From Mesohalobacter salilacus (lineage in GTDB: Bacteria; Bacteroidota; Bacteroidia; Flavobacteriales; Flavobacteriaceae), in contig RRZV01000017.1 in assembly GCA_003931895.1 (NCBI GenBank), forward strand, positions 62,001-126,000: 64,000 nt of DNA, read 5' to 3'. The notes under the pieces are model-generated. The model did not search any database. It was not told where the DNA came from and saw only the letters and a list, made by a program, of their open reading frames with translations. The translations under genes were made by a program, and so were the position numbers. Of this stretch, positions 32,630 through 41,315 are shown piece by piece. Positions within the stretch are counted from its first letter, which is position 1. Every line of letters begins with the position of its first letter.

Positions 32630-34033
32630 CTAATAAATAAAAACCAATCCAAAAATAAAAATCAAACTCCCGATAACAAACATCCAAAAGGTAAAAGGCA
32701 AAATTTGATAAGCTTTCAGTTTGGTTATAGCCAGCAAAGGCAAGGCCCAAAAAGGCTGCAACATATTGGTAATTTGATCGCCATAAGCCATGGCCATAAC
32801 CATTTTAGGTAAAGGCACATTGAGTTGACTAGACGATTCAATAATAATTGGGCCTTGAATCGCCCATTGTCCGCCACCACTTGGCACAAAAATATTGAGT
32901 AAACCTGCACTCATGAATGTAAATATTGGAAGGGTTTCGGTTGTTGAAATACTCACAAAAAATTCAGCAATATTTATCGCCAATCCGCTATCTTTCATCA
33001 CACCCATGATACCAAAATACAAAGGAAATTGAATTAAAATTCCGCTGACATCACCAATTGAGGTTTTAAGGGCTTTTAAAAACTCATGGAAATTACCGTG
33101 CAAAATAAACGCTAAGCCCAACATCAAAAAATTCAGCATATTGGGCGTCAGTCTTAAACTTAAAAGCATCTCTTTATACTGAACCACAAAGGCTAAAAGC
33201 ACCAAAATTCCAAAAATTAGCGCTGGCCAACGACTTTTTTCAAACCTAATAATCTGCTCTTGATTGGGTTTTGATTTAGTTTTAGAACCCGTAAAATCAA
33301 TATTTAAAATTGATTTAGACCTCCGATTTAAAACCAAAAACAGCAGTGGCATAAGCAAAAGCAATAATCCAAAAATGAAAAGATTTTCAACACTTAAAAT
33401 GGTATCGCTGGTGGATAGAAAGTCTGGAACCGTAAGTTGACTTAAACTCGCCAAATGTCCACTCTCTGCAACTTTTAAAGGTGCTGAGCCGCTCAAACCA
33501 CCGTGCCAAACCATAAGCCCGATATAGCCCGCAGCACCGAGTAATGGATAATTGAGTTTAAAGCCTTTTTCTGCAGAAGACTCTCCAATTTTCCTCACCA
33601 AAATTGCTCCAAAGATCAAACCTAAACCCCAATTTAAAAACGCCATAAACATGGTAGAAACCGTAACAACAACTAAAGCTTTGGCCGTTGAATTTATAGG
33701 CGCAGTCAAGATATCAAGTAACTTTTGCATAGGTTGACTCAGCACTAAAATGTGGCCCAAAACTAATATCAACATCATTTGATAGGCAAACACCAACAGG
33801 CTTTGGTTCCAAATGCCATTTTCCCAATAGCTTAGCACGTCTATAAAATTTTCAGAAAAGCTACCTTGACTCATATTTAAACTCGCCCATAGCATAACCA
33901 CAAAGGTCAGTATCACAGCAATACTAAACGGCGACGGGAAAAAGCGTTTAAAATAGTGTTCTATGGTTTTTGAGTTTTTCAATAAGCTAAGACTTTTTGC
34001 GTTATACAAAAACTTAAAAGTAAAAAAGTTCAT
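32630..34033 (-). CDS. Short-chain fatty acid transporter (AtoE family)
   Basis: 467 residues with about 11-12 membrane helices. The entry RFFPSPFSIAVILTFVVMLW, the central LNWGLGLIFGAILVRKIG and WHGGLSGSAPLKVAE, and FVPSGGGQWAIQGPIII are typical of AtoE/TIGR00366 proteins, proposed transporters of acetoacetate or other short-chain acids. It resides in the inner membrane. It is co-directional with aat (3 bases apart) and divergent from the porin gene. Confidence 0.88.
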   Translation of the reverse strand: MNFFTFKFLYNAKSLSLLKNSKTIEHYFKRFFPSPFSIAVILTFVVMLWASLNMSQGSFSENFIDVLSYWENGIWNQSLLVFAYQMMLILVLGHILVLSQPMQKLLDILTAPINSTAKALVVVTVSTMFMAFLNWGLGLIFGAILVRKIGESSAEKGFKLNYPLLGAAGYIGLMVWHGGLSGSAPLKVAESGHLASLSQLTVPDFLSTSDTILSVENLFIFGLLLLLMPLLFLVLNRRSKSILNIDFTGSKTKSKPNQEQIIRFEKSRWPALIFGILVLLAFVVQYKEMLLSLRLTPNMLNFLMLGLAFILHGNFHEFLKALKTSIGDVSGILIQFPLYFGIMGVMKDSGLAINIAEFFVSISTTETLPIFTFMSAGLLNIFVPSGGGQWAIQGPIIIESSSQLNVPLPKMVMAMAYGDQITNMLQPFWALPLLAITKLKAYQILPFTFWMFVIGSLIFIFGLVFIY

Positions 34034-34044
34034 CGAAAAAATGA

Positions 34045-34052
34045 TACTTTTG
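34045..34052 (+). promoter_or_regulatory. -7 box of the porin gene
   Basis: TACTTTTG, a full match to TAnnTTTG, 19 bases before the ATG at 34072. No clear -33 element at 17-23 bases. Confidence 0.5.
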
Positions 34053-34071
34053 CACAGAATTAGTGGGTTTA

Positions 34072-36036
34072 ATGAAACAACTTTTCCTTTTTATTGGTTT
34101 GATGTGTATAATGAGTTCGATGGCCCAAGTCAGAGAGCTGAGGCGAGCTAATACAGGTAACCGTAACACCAATCAAAATGTTGAAGATACTCAGTCGGTT
34201 GAAGAAACCAAAGAGCGTCCACCAATAGACCAATACAAAATCATTACGTCAAGAAATGACACCATTACGGCTGACACGAGCTTAACTATTCAAAAGGCCT
34301 ACAAATACAATTATCTGCGTAAAGATGATTTTGAACTTTTGCCGTTTCATAATATTGGGCAAACTTACAATAGTCTAGGCTATTCGTTTGATAAAGTTCA
34401 TCTCAGACCGCAATTTGGCGCTCAGGCAAGACGCTTTTATTATATTGAAGCTGAGGACATCAATCATTTTTATGTACCAACGCCTTATACTGACTTGTAT
34501 TTTAAAACCACTTTTGAACAAGGTCAAAACCTTGATGCGTCTTTCACGAGTAATTTTACCAAGCGGTTTAACTTTTATATTGCCTATAAAGGTTTAAGGT
34601 CTTTAGGGAAGTATGTACACTCAGGGACATCTAATGGACACTTTAGAGTCGGCGTGGCGTACAGCACAAAAAATGATCGCTACTGCCTCAAAACCCATTT
34701 CACTTCACAAGATTTTACTATTGAAGAAAATGGCGGACTCACGCCTACAGCGAGACAACAATTTGTAAGCGGCGATCCCGAGTTTGAAAATCGACCATCT
34801 TTAGATGTTCAATTTGAAGATGCTGAAAATAAGTTTGTGGGACGACGTTTTTTAGTAGATCATTTCTACAAACTCAGAAAAGGCAATGATTCTACTCAAA
34901 ATGGTCAAATCAAGTTGAAGCACCAACTCTTTTTTAAAGACAAAACTTTTCGTTACGAACAATCTCGAGCCTCTGATTTATTTGGGCAAGCTTTAGAAAC
35001 CCAAAATCTTTTTACGGAAGTCGAATTTCAAGATGTGACTAATACTTTAGGCGTGAGTTACCAAATCAATCCGCTTGGTATCTTTGAATTTAATGTTTCT
35101 CATACCGATTATAATTATGGCTATTCATCAGTTTTTATAGGAGATAACAGTGTTGTCCCTAATCGACTTCAGGGTGATATTATAGCTGCAGGTGGGTCTT
35201 ATAAAGGTCAAATCGGAGCGTTTAAGCTTCAAGGCGATGTCCAATATAATTTCTCAGGCGACTTTGACGGCAATTATATCAAGTCCCAAGCTGACTATCA
35301 ATTTTCAAAAGATTTGAAAGCTACAGCGCGTTTGAATATTAATTCTCATGCCCCAAACTATAACAAGCTTTTAAACCAAAGTGATTATCAAAACTACAAT
35401 TGGTTTAATGACTTTGATAATGTCAAAACCCAATATTTGCAAGCTGAAATAAATTCAGAAAAATTTGGGAAACTCGATGCGTCAATCACTCAAATTCAAG
35501 ATTATGCCTATTTTGGTTTTATAGATAATCCTATTACTAATGCAGCGGCAGATTCTTTAGTCAGACCTTTTCAATCTGATACAGAGGTGAGATATTTAAA
35601 GCTAAAGTTTGAAAAAACCTTTAAATACGGCAAATTTTCTCTGGCCAACACGGTGATGTATCAAAATGTTTTAGACGGTGAAGATGTTTTTAGAGTGCCC
35701 GATTTGGTGACGCGCCAAACTTTATTTTACACTGACCGTTGGTTTAAAAAAGCCTTGTTCTTACAAACCGGATTCAACTTTAAATACTTTACAGGTTACA
35801 ATGCCAATGCTTATGACCCGATTTTAGCTGAATTTGTTGTGCAAGATTTTGAAGAACTTGACGATTTTTACACTGTTGATTTTTTCTTTAATATAAAAGT
35901 CAGGCAAGCACGAATTTATTTGAAATACGAAAATTTAACCACGCTTTTTGAAACCAATACCAGTTTTTCTGCGCCCAATTATCCCTATCGCGATGCGGTG
36001 ATTCGGTTTGGACTGGTTTGGAATTTCTTTTTGTAA
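34072..36036 (+). CDS. Putative outer-membrane porin
   Basis: 654 residues from the ATG at 34072. Signal peptide LFLFIGLMCIMSSMAQ, a charged segment, then alternating aromatic beta-strands to the C-terminus, ending VIRFGLVWNFFL with a terminal aromatic residue as in outer-membrane barrels. It matches the Bacteroidota 'putative porin' type (Porin_10) by length and by phrases such as LGQTYNSLGY-like IGQTYNSLGYSF and FNFYIAYKGLRSLGKY. Predicted to be an outer-membrane channel. It is followed by hemH after 63 bases. Confidence 0.85.
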   Translation: MKQLFLFIGLMCIMSSMAQVRELRRANTGNRNTNQNVEDTQSVEETKERPPIDQYKIITSRNDTITADTSLTIQKAYKYNYLRKDDFELLPFHNIGQTYNSLGYSFDKVHLRPQFGAQARRFYYIEAEDINHFYVPTPYTDLYFKTTFEQGQNLDASFTSNFTKRFNFYIAYKGLRSLGKYVHSGTSNGHFRVGVAYSTKNDRYCLKTHFTSQDFTIEENGGLTPTARQQFVSGDPEFENRPSLDVQFEDAENKFVGRRFLVDHFYKLRKGNDSTQNGQIKLKHQLFFKDKTFRYEQSRASDLFGQALETQNLFTEVEFQDVTNTLGVSYQINPLGIFEFNVSHTDYNYGYSSVFIGDNSVVPNRLQGDIIAAGGSYKGQIGAFKLQGDVQYNFSGDFDGNYIKSQADYQFSKDLKATARLNINSHAPNYNKLLNQSDYQNYNWFNDFDNVKTQYLQAEINSEKFGKLDASITQIQDYAYFGFIDNPITNAAADSLVRPFQSDTEVRYLKLKFEKTFKYGKFSLANTVMYQNVLDGEDVFRVPDLVTRQTLFYTDRWFKKALFLQTGFNFKYFTGYNANAYDPILAEFVVQDFEELDDFYTVDFFFNIKVRQARIYLKYENLTTLFETNTSFSAPNYPYRDAVIRFGLVWNFFL

Positions 36037-36099
36037 ACATTCATTTTTATTTAATGATTGTTTGTCAGGCTTGTTTTAACTTTGAATAAAATTTTTGAT

Positions 36100-37140
36100 A
36101 TGAAAGGTGTTTTGATGGTAAATCTGGGCTCGCCAAAATCTACAGACCCCAAAGACGTTAAACGTTACTTGGGCGAATTTTTAATGGATGAGCGTGTGAT
36201 AGATTTGCCTTATATTTTAAGAGCCATTTTAGTTAAAGGAATCATTCTCAATACGCGTCCTAAACAATCGGCAAAAGCTTATAAAAAAATTTGGTGGGAC
36301 GAAGGTTCGCCTTTAATTGTTTTGTCTGAACGGCTTCAGGAAAAAATAGATTCTTTTACCCAAGTCCCAATTGCTTTAGCTATGCGCTACGGCGAACCAT
36401 CAATCCATCAAGGTTTAAAAGAGTTGCACGATAAAGGCGTAGACGAAGTTTTGCTTTTACCACTTTATCCGCAATTTGCCATGGCTACGACAGAAACCAT
36501 ATTGGTTCTTGCAGAAGAATTAAGAGACGAGTTTTTCCCCAACATCAATTTTACGGTTGTGCCACCGTTTTACAATCATCCTGACTATGTCAATGTGTTG
36601 TCGGCCAGTATCTACGAAAAAATTAAGGGCTTAGATTACGACCACCTTTTGTTTAGTTATCACGGTGTCCCAGAGCGACATATCAGAAAAAGCGATGTCA
36701 CCAAATCACATTGTAAAATTGATGGTAGTTGTTGTCAAACACCATCTAAAGCCCACCAGTTTTGTTACCGTCATCAATGCTATGAAACTACTCGATTGGT
36801 GGCTCAAACCCTAAAACTTAAGGAAGGCACATACAGCACTTCATTTCAATCTCGATTAGGCTTTGACCCTTGGTTAAAACCATACACCGACAGAACCATC
36901 GAAAAATTGGCTCTCGAGGGAACAAAAAACATGGCGATTGTTACCCCAGCTTTTGTTTCTGATTGTTTAGAAACCTTAGAAGAAATTGCCATGGAGGGTG
37001 AAGAAATATTTCATGAAAATGGAGGAGAAGATTTCACGTGTATTCCGTGTTTAAACGACAGACAAGATTGGGTTAAAACTTTAAGTCGTTGGATAGACGA
37101 ATGGGCGACACAAAATCAACCAAACCCACAGACAGCATGA
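36100..37140 (+). CDS. hemH: Ferrochelatase
   Basis: 346 residues from the ATG at 36100 (MKGVLMVNLGSPKS). Catalytic His188 lies in LLFSYHGVPERHI and the partner Glu in FVSDCLETLEEI; the C-terminal CIPCLND is also typical. Between residues 205 and 227 are five Cys (205, 211, 212, 222, 227), which may bind a metal or cluster. It inserts ferrous iron into protoporphyrin IX, the last step of protoheme synthesis in the cytosol, and thus feeds ctaB. Its stop overlaps the start of the MATE gene (ATGA at 37137), indicating translational coupling. Confidence 0.94.
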   Translation: MKGVLMVNLGSPKSTDPKDVKRYLGEFLMDERVIDLPYILRAILVKGIILNTRPKQSAKAYKKIWWDEGSPLIVLSERLQEKIDSFTQVPIALAMRYGEPSIHQGLKELHDKGVDEVLLLPLYPQFAMATTETILVLAEELRDEFFPNINFTVVPPFYNHPDYVNVLSASIYEKIKGLDYDHLLFSYHGVPERHIRKSDVTKSHCKIDGSCCQTPSKAHQFCYRHQCYETTRLVAQTLKLKEGTYSTSFQSRLGFDPWLKPYTDRTIEKLALEGTKNMAIVTPAFVSDCLETLEEIAMEGEEIFHENGGEDFTCIPCLNDRQDWVKTLSRWIDEWATQNQPNPQTA

Positions 37141-38477
37141 GAAGCCTAAGCTCTACAGAATTAGGCGAAAAACCCATCGGCAAATTATTGATAAAACAAT
37201 CCGTGCCAGCTTCTATTGGCATTTTAGTGATGTCTATCAATATTTTGGTCGATACCATTTTAGTCGGAAATTGGATAGGCTCGGTTGCTATTGCCGCCAT
37301 AAATGTGGTGCTGCCCATTTCCTTTTTTATAGCCGCTCTGGGTATGGCAATTGGTATTGGTGGGTCTTCCATTATCTCAAGAGCTTTAGGGGCTGACAAT
37401 AAAGACAAGGCCTTAACCACTTTCGGTAACCAAATTACCATTACTTTAATTTTGACCATAAGTATGGTCACTTTTGGCTTAGTTTTCGTCAATGATTTAA
37501 TTCCGGCTTTTGGCGGTAAAGGCGAAATATTTGCACCAGCTAAAATTTACTATCAAATTGTGCTTTATGGCGTGCCATTATTGGCTTTATGCATGATGGG
37601 TAATACAGTGATTCGTGCAGAAGGCAAACCCAAGTTTGCAATGATTGCAATGATTATTCCATCCATTGGAAACCTCACTTTAGACTTTATTTTAATCAAA
37701 GGTTTTGATATGGGGATGCACGGCGCCGCTTGGGCAAGTACGATTTCTTATGGCTTGTGCTTGGCTTTTATCATTTGGTTTTTTCTATCTAAACGCTCAG
37801 AACTCAAAATTAGTTTTTCTCATTTTGGTATAAAAGCCGATATTTTAAGAGAAATCAGTGAGTTAGGCTTTGTAACCTTAGCCAGGCAAGCTGTGGTTAG
37901 TGTGACTTATTTATTACTCAATAATATTTTATTTAAACTCGGTGGTGAAGCAGGTGTAACCACCTATGCCATTATTGCAAGAATGTTGATGTTTGCTTTA
38001 TTTCCTGTGTTAGGCGTAACCCAAGGGTTTTTACCTATTGCTGGTTATAATTACGGTGCAGAGCTTAAATCGAGGGTTCGAGAAAGTATCAATAAAGCTA
38101 TACTTTACGCTTCAGGTTTAGGCTTATTTGTATTTGCTGGCATTATGATATTTGCAGAACCTATCGTCAGGGCATTTACAGATGACGCAGAAATTATAGC
38201 TCAAACGCCCTCAGCTATGCGTTGGGTGTTTGCGGCTATTCCTATCGTATCTATTCAACTGATTGGCTCAGCATATTTTCAGGCTATTGGTAAAGCCAAG
38301 CCTGCATTTTTATTAACCTTGACACGACAAGGTTTTTTCTTTATTCCGCTATTACTTATTCTCCCTAAATTCTATGATGAGTTTGGGGTGTGGATTTCAT
38401 TTGCCCTTGCCGATGTATTATCAACAATAGTTACAGGCTATTTTTTGCACCGTGAAGTCAAGAAGACATTATTTTAA
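37137..38477 (+). CDS. MATE family efflux transporter
   Basis: 446 residues, twelve membrane helices in two halves. The entry LGEKPIGKLLIKQSVPASIG and the first-helix region ILVDTILVGNWIG are typical of the DinF/NorM-like MATE family. The start is taken as the ATG at 37137, which overlaps the hemH stop by four bases; a second ATG at 37101 would overlap by 40. It exports drugs or metabolites using a sodium or proton gradient. Coupling to hemH suggests, without proof, export of a porphyrin- or heme-related compound. Confidence 0.88.
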   Translation: MRSLSSTELGEKPIGKLLIKQSVPASIGILVMSINILVDTILVGNWIGSVAIAAINVVLPISFFIAALGMAIGIGGSSIISRALGADNKDKALTTFGNQITITLILTISMVTFGLVFVNDLIPAFGGKGEIFAPAKIYYQIVLYGVPLLALCMMGNTVIRAEGKPKFAMIAMIIPSIGNLTLDFILIKGFDMGMHGAAWASTISYGLCLAFIIWFFLSKRSELKISFSHFGIKADILREISELGFVTLARQAVVSVTYLLLNNILFKLGGEAGVTTYAIIARMLMFALFPVLGVTQGFLPIAGYNYGAELKSRVRESINKAILYASGLGLFVFAGIMIFAEPIVRAFTDDAEIIAQTPSAMRWVFAAIPIVSIQLIGSAYFQAIGKAKPAFLLTLTRQGFFFIPLLLILPKFYDEFGVWISFALADVLSTIVTGYFLHREVKKTLF

Positions 38478-38603
38478 TCGCTATTACTGTAAATTTGTTT
38501 TAAAGACAGAAGTTAAATAATCACCAGTCTTAACAAAAACTATCGTTATATTCGAACAATAATATATTTACAATATTTAAAATTTAGATAAAACTCATAA
38601 GTT

Positions 38604-39119
38604 ATGTTATCAAAATCTATTGAAAAGGCCTTAAATAAGCAAATTCGAATTGAAGCAGAATCCTCTCAAATTTATCTCGCTATGGCGGTTTGGGCAGAAG
38701 TAAAAGGACTTGAGGGAATATCAAATTTCATGTATGACCATTCTGACGAAGAGCGCGAGCATATGCTTAAGCTTATCAAATTTGTGAATGAACGCGGTGG
38801 TCATGCTCATATTTCAGAACTCAATGCACCAAATGTAGAGTTTTCATCGTTCAAGGCTGTATTTGAAAACCTTCTTGAGCATGAAATTTCTGTATCTCAA
38901 AGTATCAATGAGTTGGTTCATATTTCTTTGCAGGAAAAGGATTATGCTACACACAATTTTATACAATGGTATGTCGCTGAACAGATTGAAGAAGAAGCCA
39001 CAGCCCGAACTATTCTCGATAAAGTTAATATGATTGGCGATGACAAAGGCGGGTTGTATTTGTTTGATAGGGATATTCAGCAATTAAATATCAATTCTGC
39101 AGCTGATAACTTAGAATAA
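38604..39119 (+). CDS. ftnA: Ferritin
   Basis: 171 residues, a four-helix ferritin. Ferroxidase residues are visible in ESSQIYLAMAVWAEVKGLEG and YDHSDEEREHMLKLIKFVNE, with the third-helix EQIEEEATARTILDKVNMI. It stores iron in a 24-mer shell in the cytosol. No heme-binding Met of bacterioferritin type. It lies downstream of hemH-MATE with a gap of 126 bases and is followed by a Lys/Cys-rich miniprotein. Confidence 0.95.
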   Translation: MLSKSIEKALNKQIRIEAESSQIYLAMAVWAEVKGLEGISNFMYDHSDEEREHMLKLIKFVNERGGHAHISELNAPNVEFSSFKAVFENLLEHEISVSQSINELVHISLQEKDYATHNFIQWYVAEQIEEEATARTILDKVNMIGDDKGGLYLFDRDIQQLNINSAADNLE

Positions 39120-39184
39120 ATGCCCAAAATCATTTTTATACAATTTTATCTACATTAAACTTATTTAGATTAATTACATATAAT

Positions 39185-39192
39185 TATATTTG
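39185..39192 (+). promoter_or_regulatory. -7 box of the Lys/Cys-rich miniprotein gene
   Basis: TATATTTG, a full match to TAnnTTTG, 15 bases before the ATG at 39208. It supports that this short gene is transcribed on its own. Confidence 0.45.
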
Positions 39193-39207
39193 TATATATT
39201 AATTTTA

Positions 39208-39381
39208 ATGGGTAAGAAGAATAACATAAAACATAGAAAAAAGAGATTAGAAAAGCTTTCGGAAGAAGGCGTAAACACTTTAGGAAAGGTCAAAAAAAAG
39301 TGCTGTAAAAAGTATAAAAAGGCAGAAAAAAAACGATGTAAAAAATGCCCGTGTTTTGATTTAATTAAGAAAGTGGCGTAG
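39208..39381 (+). CDS. Lys/Cys-rich miniprotein
   Basis: 57 residues from the ATG at 39208 (a TTG start at 39190 is less likely). Highly basic (KKNNIKHRKKRLEKL) with a C-terminal block holding KKKCCKKYKKAEKKRC and CKKCPCFDL: six Cys, including CC and CxxC-type spacings. No signal peptide or membrane helix, so cytosolic. It could bind nucleic acid and a metal such as zinc or iron, and it lies after ferritin. I recall similar short proteins in other flavobacteria but no family name. Moderately sure that it is a real gene because of the -7 box and the ordered Cys pattern. Confidence 0.6.
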   Translation: MGKKNNIKHRKKRLEKLSEEGVNTLGKVKKKCCKKYKKAEKKRCKKCPCFDLIKKVA

Positions 39382-39429
39382 GCAAATACTCCAAGTTAAA
39401 AGTAAACTAAATTAGTTATTGTATATATT

Positions 39430-39705
39430 TTATTTCTGCTTTACCTTCTTTTTATAAATATATTCATTTAAGTACCAAGTAATTAAAGCATACAATCCAC
39501 CACCAAAAACAATGGTTATTAAAAGTTGAATCAAAAATTCATAAGTGGTTTCATAACTTTGTTCTGATACAAAGTAATTCCAGGCGGTTAAAACAACAAA
39601 GAGTAAGATACCAAAACTCAAACCAGTAGATATCAAGTGCTTTAATAAACCTTTTTCTCTAACTTTTTTCCATTTTTTAACGAAAGGATCTTCTGAATTT
39701 TGCAT
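39430..39705 (-). CDS. Small two-helix membrane protein
   Basis: 91 residues with a basic amphipathic start (KKWKKVREKGLLKHL) and two membrane helices (STGLSFGILLFVVLTAWNYF and FLIQLLITIVFGGGLYALITW), ending in a Lys-rich tail. No family recognised. It lies between the miniprotein and the glycosylase genes, convergent with the former and divergent from the latter. Confidence 0.6.
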   Translation of the reverse strand: MQNSEDPFVKKWKKVREKGLLKHLISTGLSFGILLFVVLTAWNYFVSEQSYETTYEFLIQLLITIVFGGGLYALITWYLNEYIYKKKVKQK

Positions 39706-39764
39706 ATTTAATATTTTAAGAATTTAATGCTTAAAAATAGTAAAAATGAATCAACATTAATTGT

Positions 39765-40364
39765 ATGGCTTCAAATATATTAAAACCTTCATTTTTTCAA
39801 ACAGATGATGTTGTTGAGCTTGCCAGAAAACTAATAGGATGTCGGCTTTCTACAAAAATCAATGATCAAATCACATCTGGCATTATCACTGAAACAGAAG
39901 CTTATGCAGGACAAAACGACAAAGCTTGTCATGCGCATTTGGGCCGATTTACCAAACGCACTTCAGTAATGTATGAGCCTGGAGGTATCGCCTACATTTA
40001 TTTGTGTTATGGTATTCATCATTTGTTTAATATTGTAACCAATACCAAAGGCAATGCCGATGCTATTTTGATCAGGGCTTTCGAACCAGAAAATGGCATT
40101 GAAGTCATGCAATATCGTAGAAATAAATCTAAATTAGATAAAACGTTGACTTCAGGACCTGGCAATGTCTCACAGGCACTTGGACTTCATAAAAACCATA
40201 ATCAAAAATCGGTATGTTCAAATGAAATCTGGATTGAAAAAACAAAAAATCGTTCAAATGATATTATAGAAACCACAAGAGTTGGCATTGACTATGCAGA
40301 AGAAGATGCAAACTTACCCTGGCGGTTTTATGATAAGAATTCAAAATATGTTTCTGTAAAATAA
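39765..40364 (+). CDS. DNA-3-methyladenine glycosylase (AAG/MPG type)
   Basis: 199 residues. The family motifs ARKLIGCRLSTKI, the catalytic Glu in IITETEAYAGQNDKACHA, and GGIAYIYLCYGIHHLFNIV are present, as is LTSGPGNVSQALGL. It removes alkylated purines such as 3-methyladenine and also hypoxanthine to start base excision repair. Cytosolic, single gene. Confidence 0.93.
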   Translation: MASNILKPSFFQTDDVVELARKLIGCRLSTKINDQITSGIITETEAYAGQNDKACHAHLGRFTKRTSVMYEPGGIAYIYLCYGIHHLFNIVTNTKGNADAILIRAFEPENGIEVMQYRRNKSKLDKTLTSGPGNVSQALGLHKNHNQKSVCSNEIWIEKTKNRSNDIIETTRVGIDYAEEDANLPWRFYDKNSKYVSVK

Positions 40365-40428
40365 TAATTGAAGTTTTAAAATCAACTAAATTCAAAAACT
40401 CTTATATTTTTCACACCAAAGTTTATTC

Positions 40429-40436
40429 TATCTTTG
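40429..40436 (+). promoter_or_regulatory. -7 box of the M23-GH3-DUF6909 operon
   Basis: TATCTTTG, a full match to TAnnTTTG, 18 bases before the ATG at 40455. No clear -33 TTTG. Confidence 0.5.
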
Positions 40437-40454
40437 TAAGTCTTAGGATAAAGT

Positions 40455-41315
40455 ATGGCAAAGAAAAAAACCAAAATTGTAAAAAAACTTTTGCATCGCT
40501 ATCGTTTGGTTGTTCTCAACGAGGATACCTTCGAAGAACGGGTTTCTTTTAAAATCAACAGGTTATATGTCATTGCGTTAGTGATTTTATCAACCATTAT
40601 CGTTATTGCCCTAACCTCAGCACTAATTGTTTATACGCCTCTTAAATCTTACATCCCTGGATACACAACCACAAATTTTAAAACAGAAGCCACAAAACTT
40701 AATATACAAATTGACTCGTTAGAACAGGTAGTAGAAACCAAAAATGCTTACTTTAATAGTTTAAGAATGGTATTAAAAGGCGAAACAGACACAATCGCTT
40801 TTAATAAAGAAGAGGTAGAAGAGGGCCAACCTGTTTCTGTAGATAAGTCAGAATTAATGCCGAGCAAAAAAGATTCATTACTAAGGGCTGAAGTCGAGCA
40901 AGAAGACAAATTTAATGTCTTTCAACAGGCTGTCTTTGATGGTGATTTCACCTTATTCCCTCCTGTTCAGGGAATCATTTCCGATGGTTTTAATACTAAA
41001 ACTAAACATTATGCCGTAGATATAGCAACAGATAAAAACCAATCAGTAAAATCAGTTGCAGACGGACGTGTGATTTTTTCTGAATGGACTGCTGAGACGG
41101 GTTATGTGATTATTATAGAACATAAATTTTCGCTCATTTCAGTTTATAAGCACAATGCTTCACTGCTCAAGCAACAAGGTGATTTTGTCACCTCCGGTGA
41201 AGTAATTGCTTTAACGGGCAATACAGGTGAACTTTCTACGGGGACGCATTTACATTTTGAATTGTGGAGCGATGGTAACCCAATTAACCCCGAAGAATTT
41301 ATAAATTTTAATTGA
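40455..41315 (+). CDS. M23-family peptidase (LytM domain), membrane-anchored
   Basis: 286 residues. A basic cytoplasmic start of 35 residues, one membrane helix (YVIALVILSTIIVIALTSAL), a periplasmic coiled-coil-like region (residues 75-150) and a C-terminal LytM domain. Metal ligands are visible as KHYAVDIA and HLHFELW. It cleaves, or if inactive regulates cleavage of, peptidoglycan cross-links; the first HxxxD motif appears as HYAVD, so activity is likely. First gene of a tightly packed operon: its stop overlaps the GH3 start (TGATG). Confidence 0.92.
   Translation: MAKKKTKIVKKLLHRYRLVVLNEDTFEERVSFKINRLYVIALVILSTIIVIALTSALIVYTPLKSYIPGYTTTNFKTEATKLNIQIDSLEQVVETKNAYFNSLRMVLKGETDTIAFNKEEVEEGQPVSVDKSELMPSKKDSLLRAEVEQEDKFNVFQQAVFDGDFTLFPPVQGIISDGFNTKTKHYAVDIATDKNQSVKSVADGRVIFSEWTAETGYVIIIEHKFSLISVYKHNASLLKQQGDFVTSGEVIALTGNTGELSTGTHLHFELWSDGNPINPEEFINFN

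Noticed and set aside
37073-37492. 139-codon open frame on the minus strand
   Set aside because: It lies opposite the hemH-MATE junction and the first MATE helices; the Ile/Lys/Pro-rich product is an antisense shadow.
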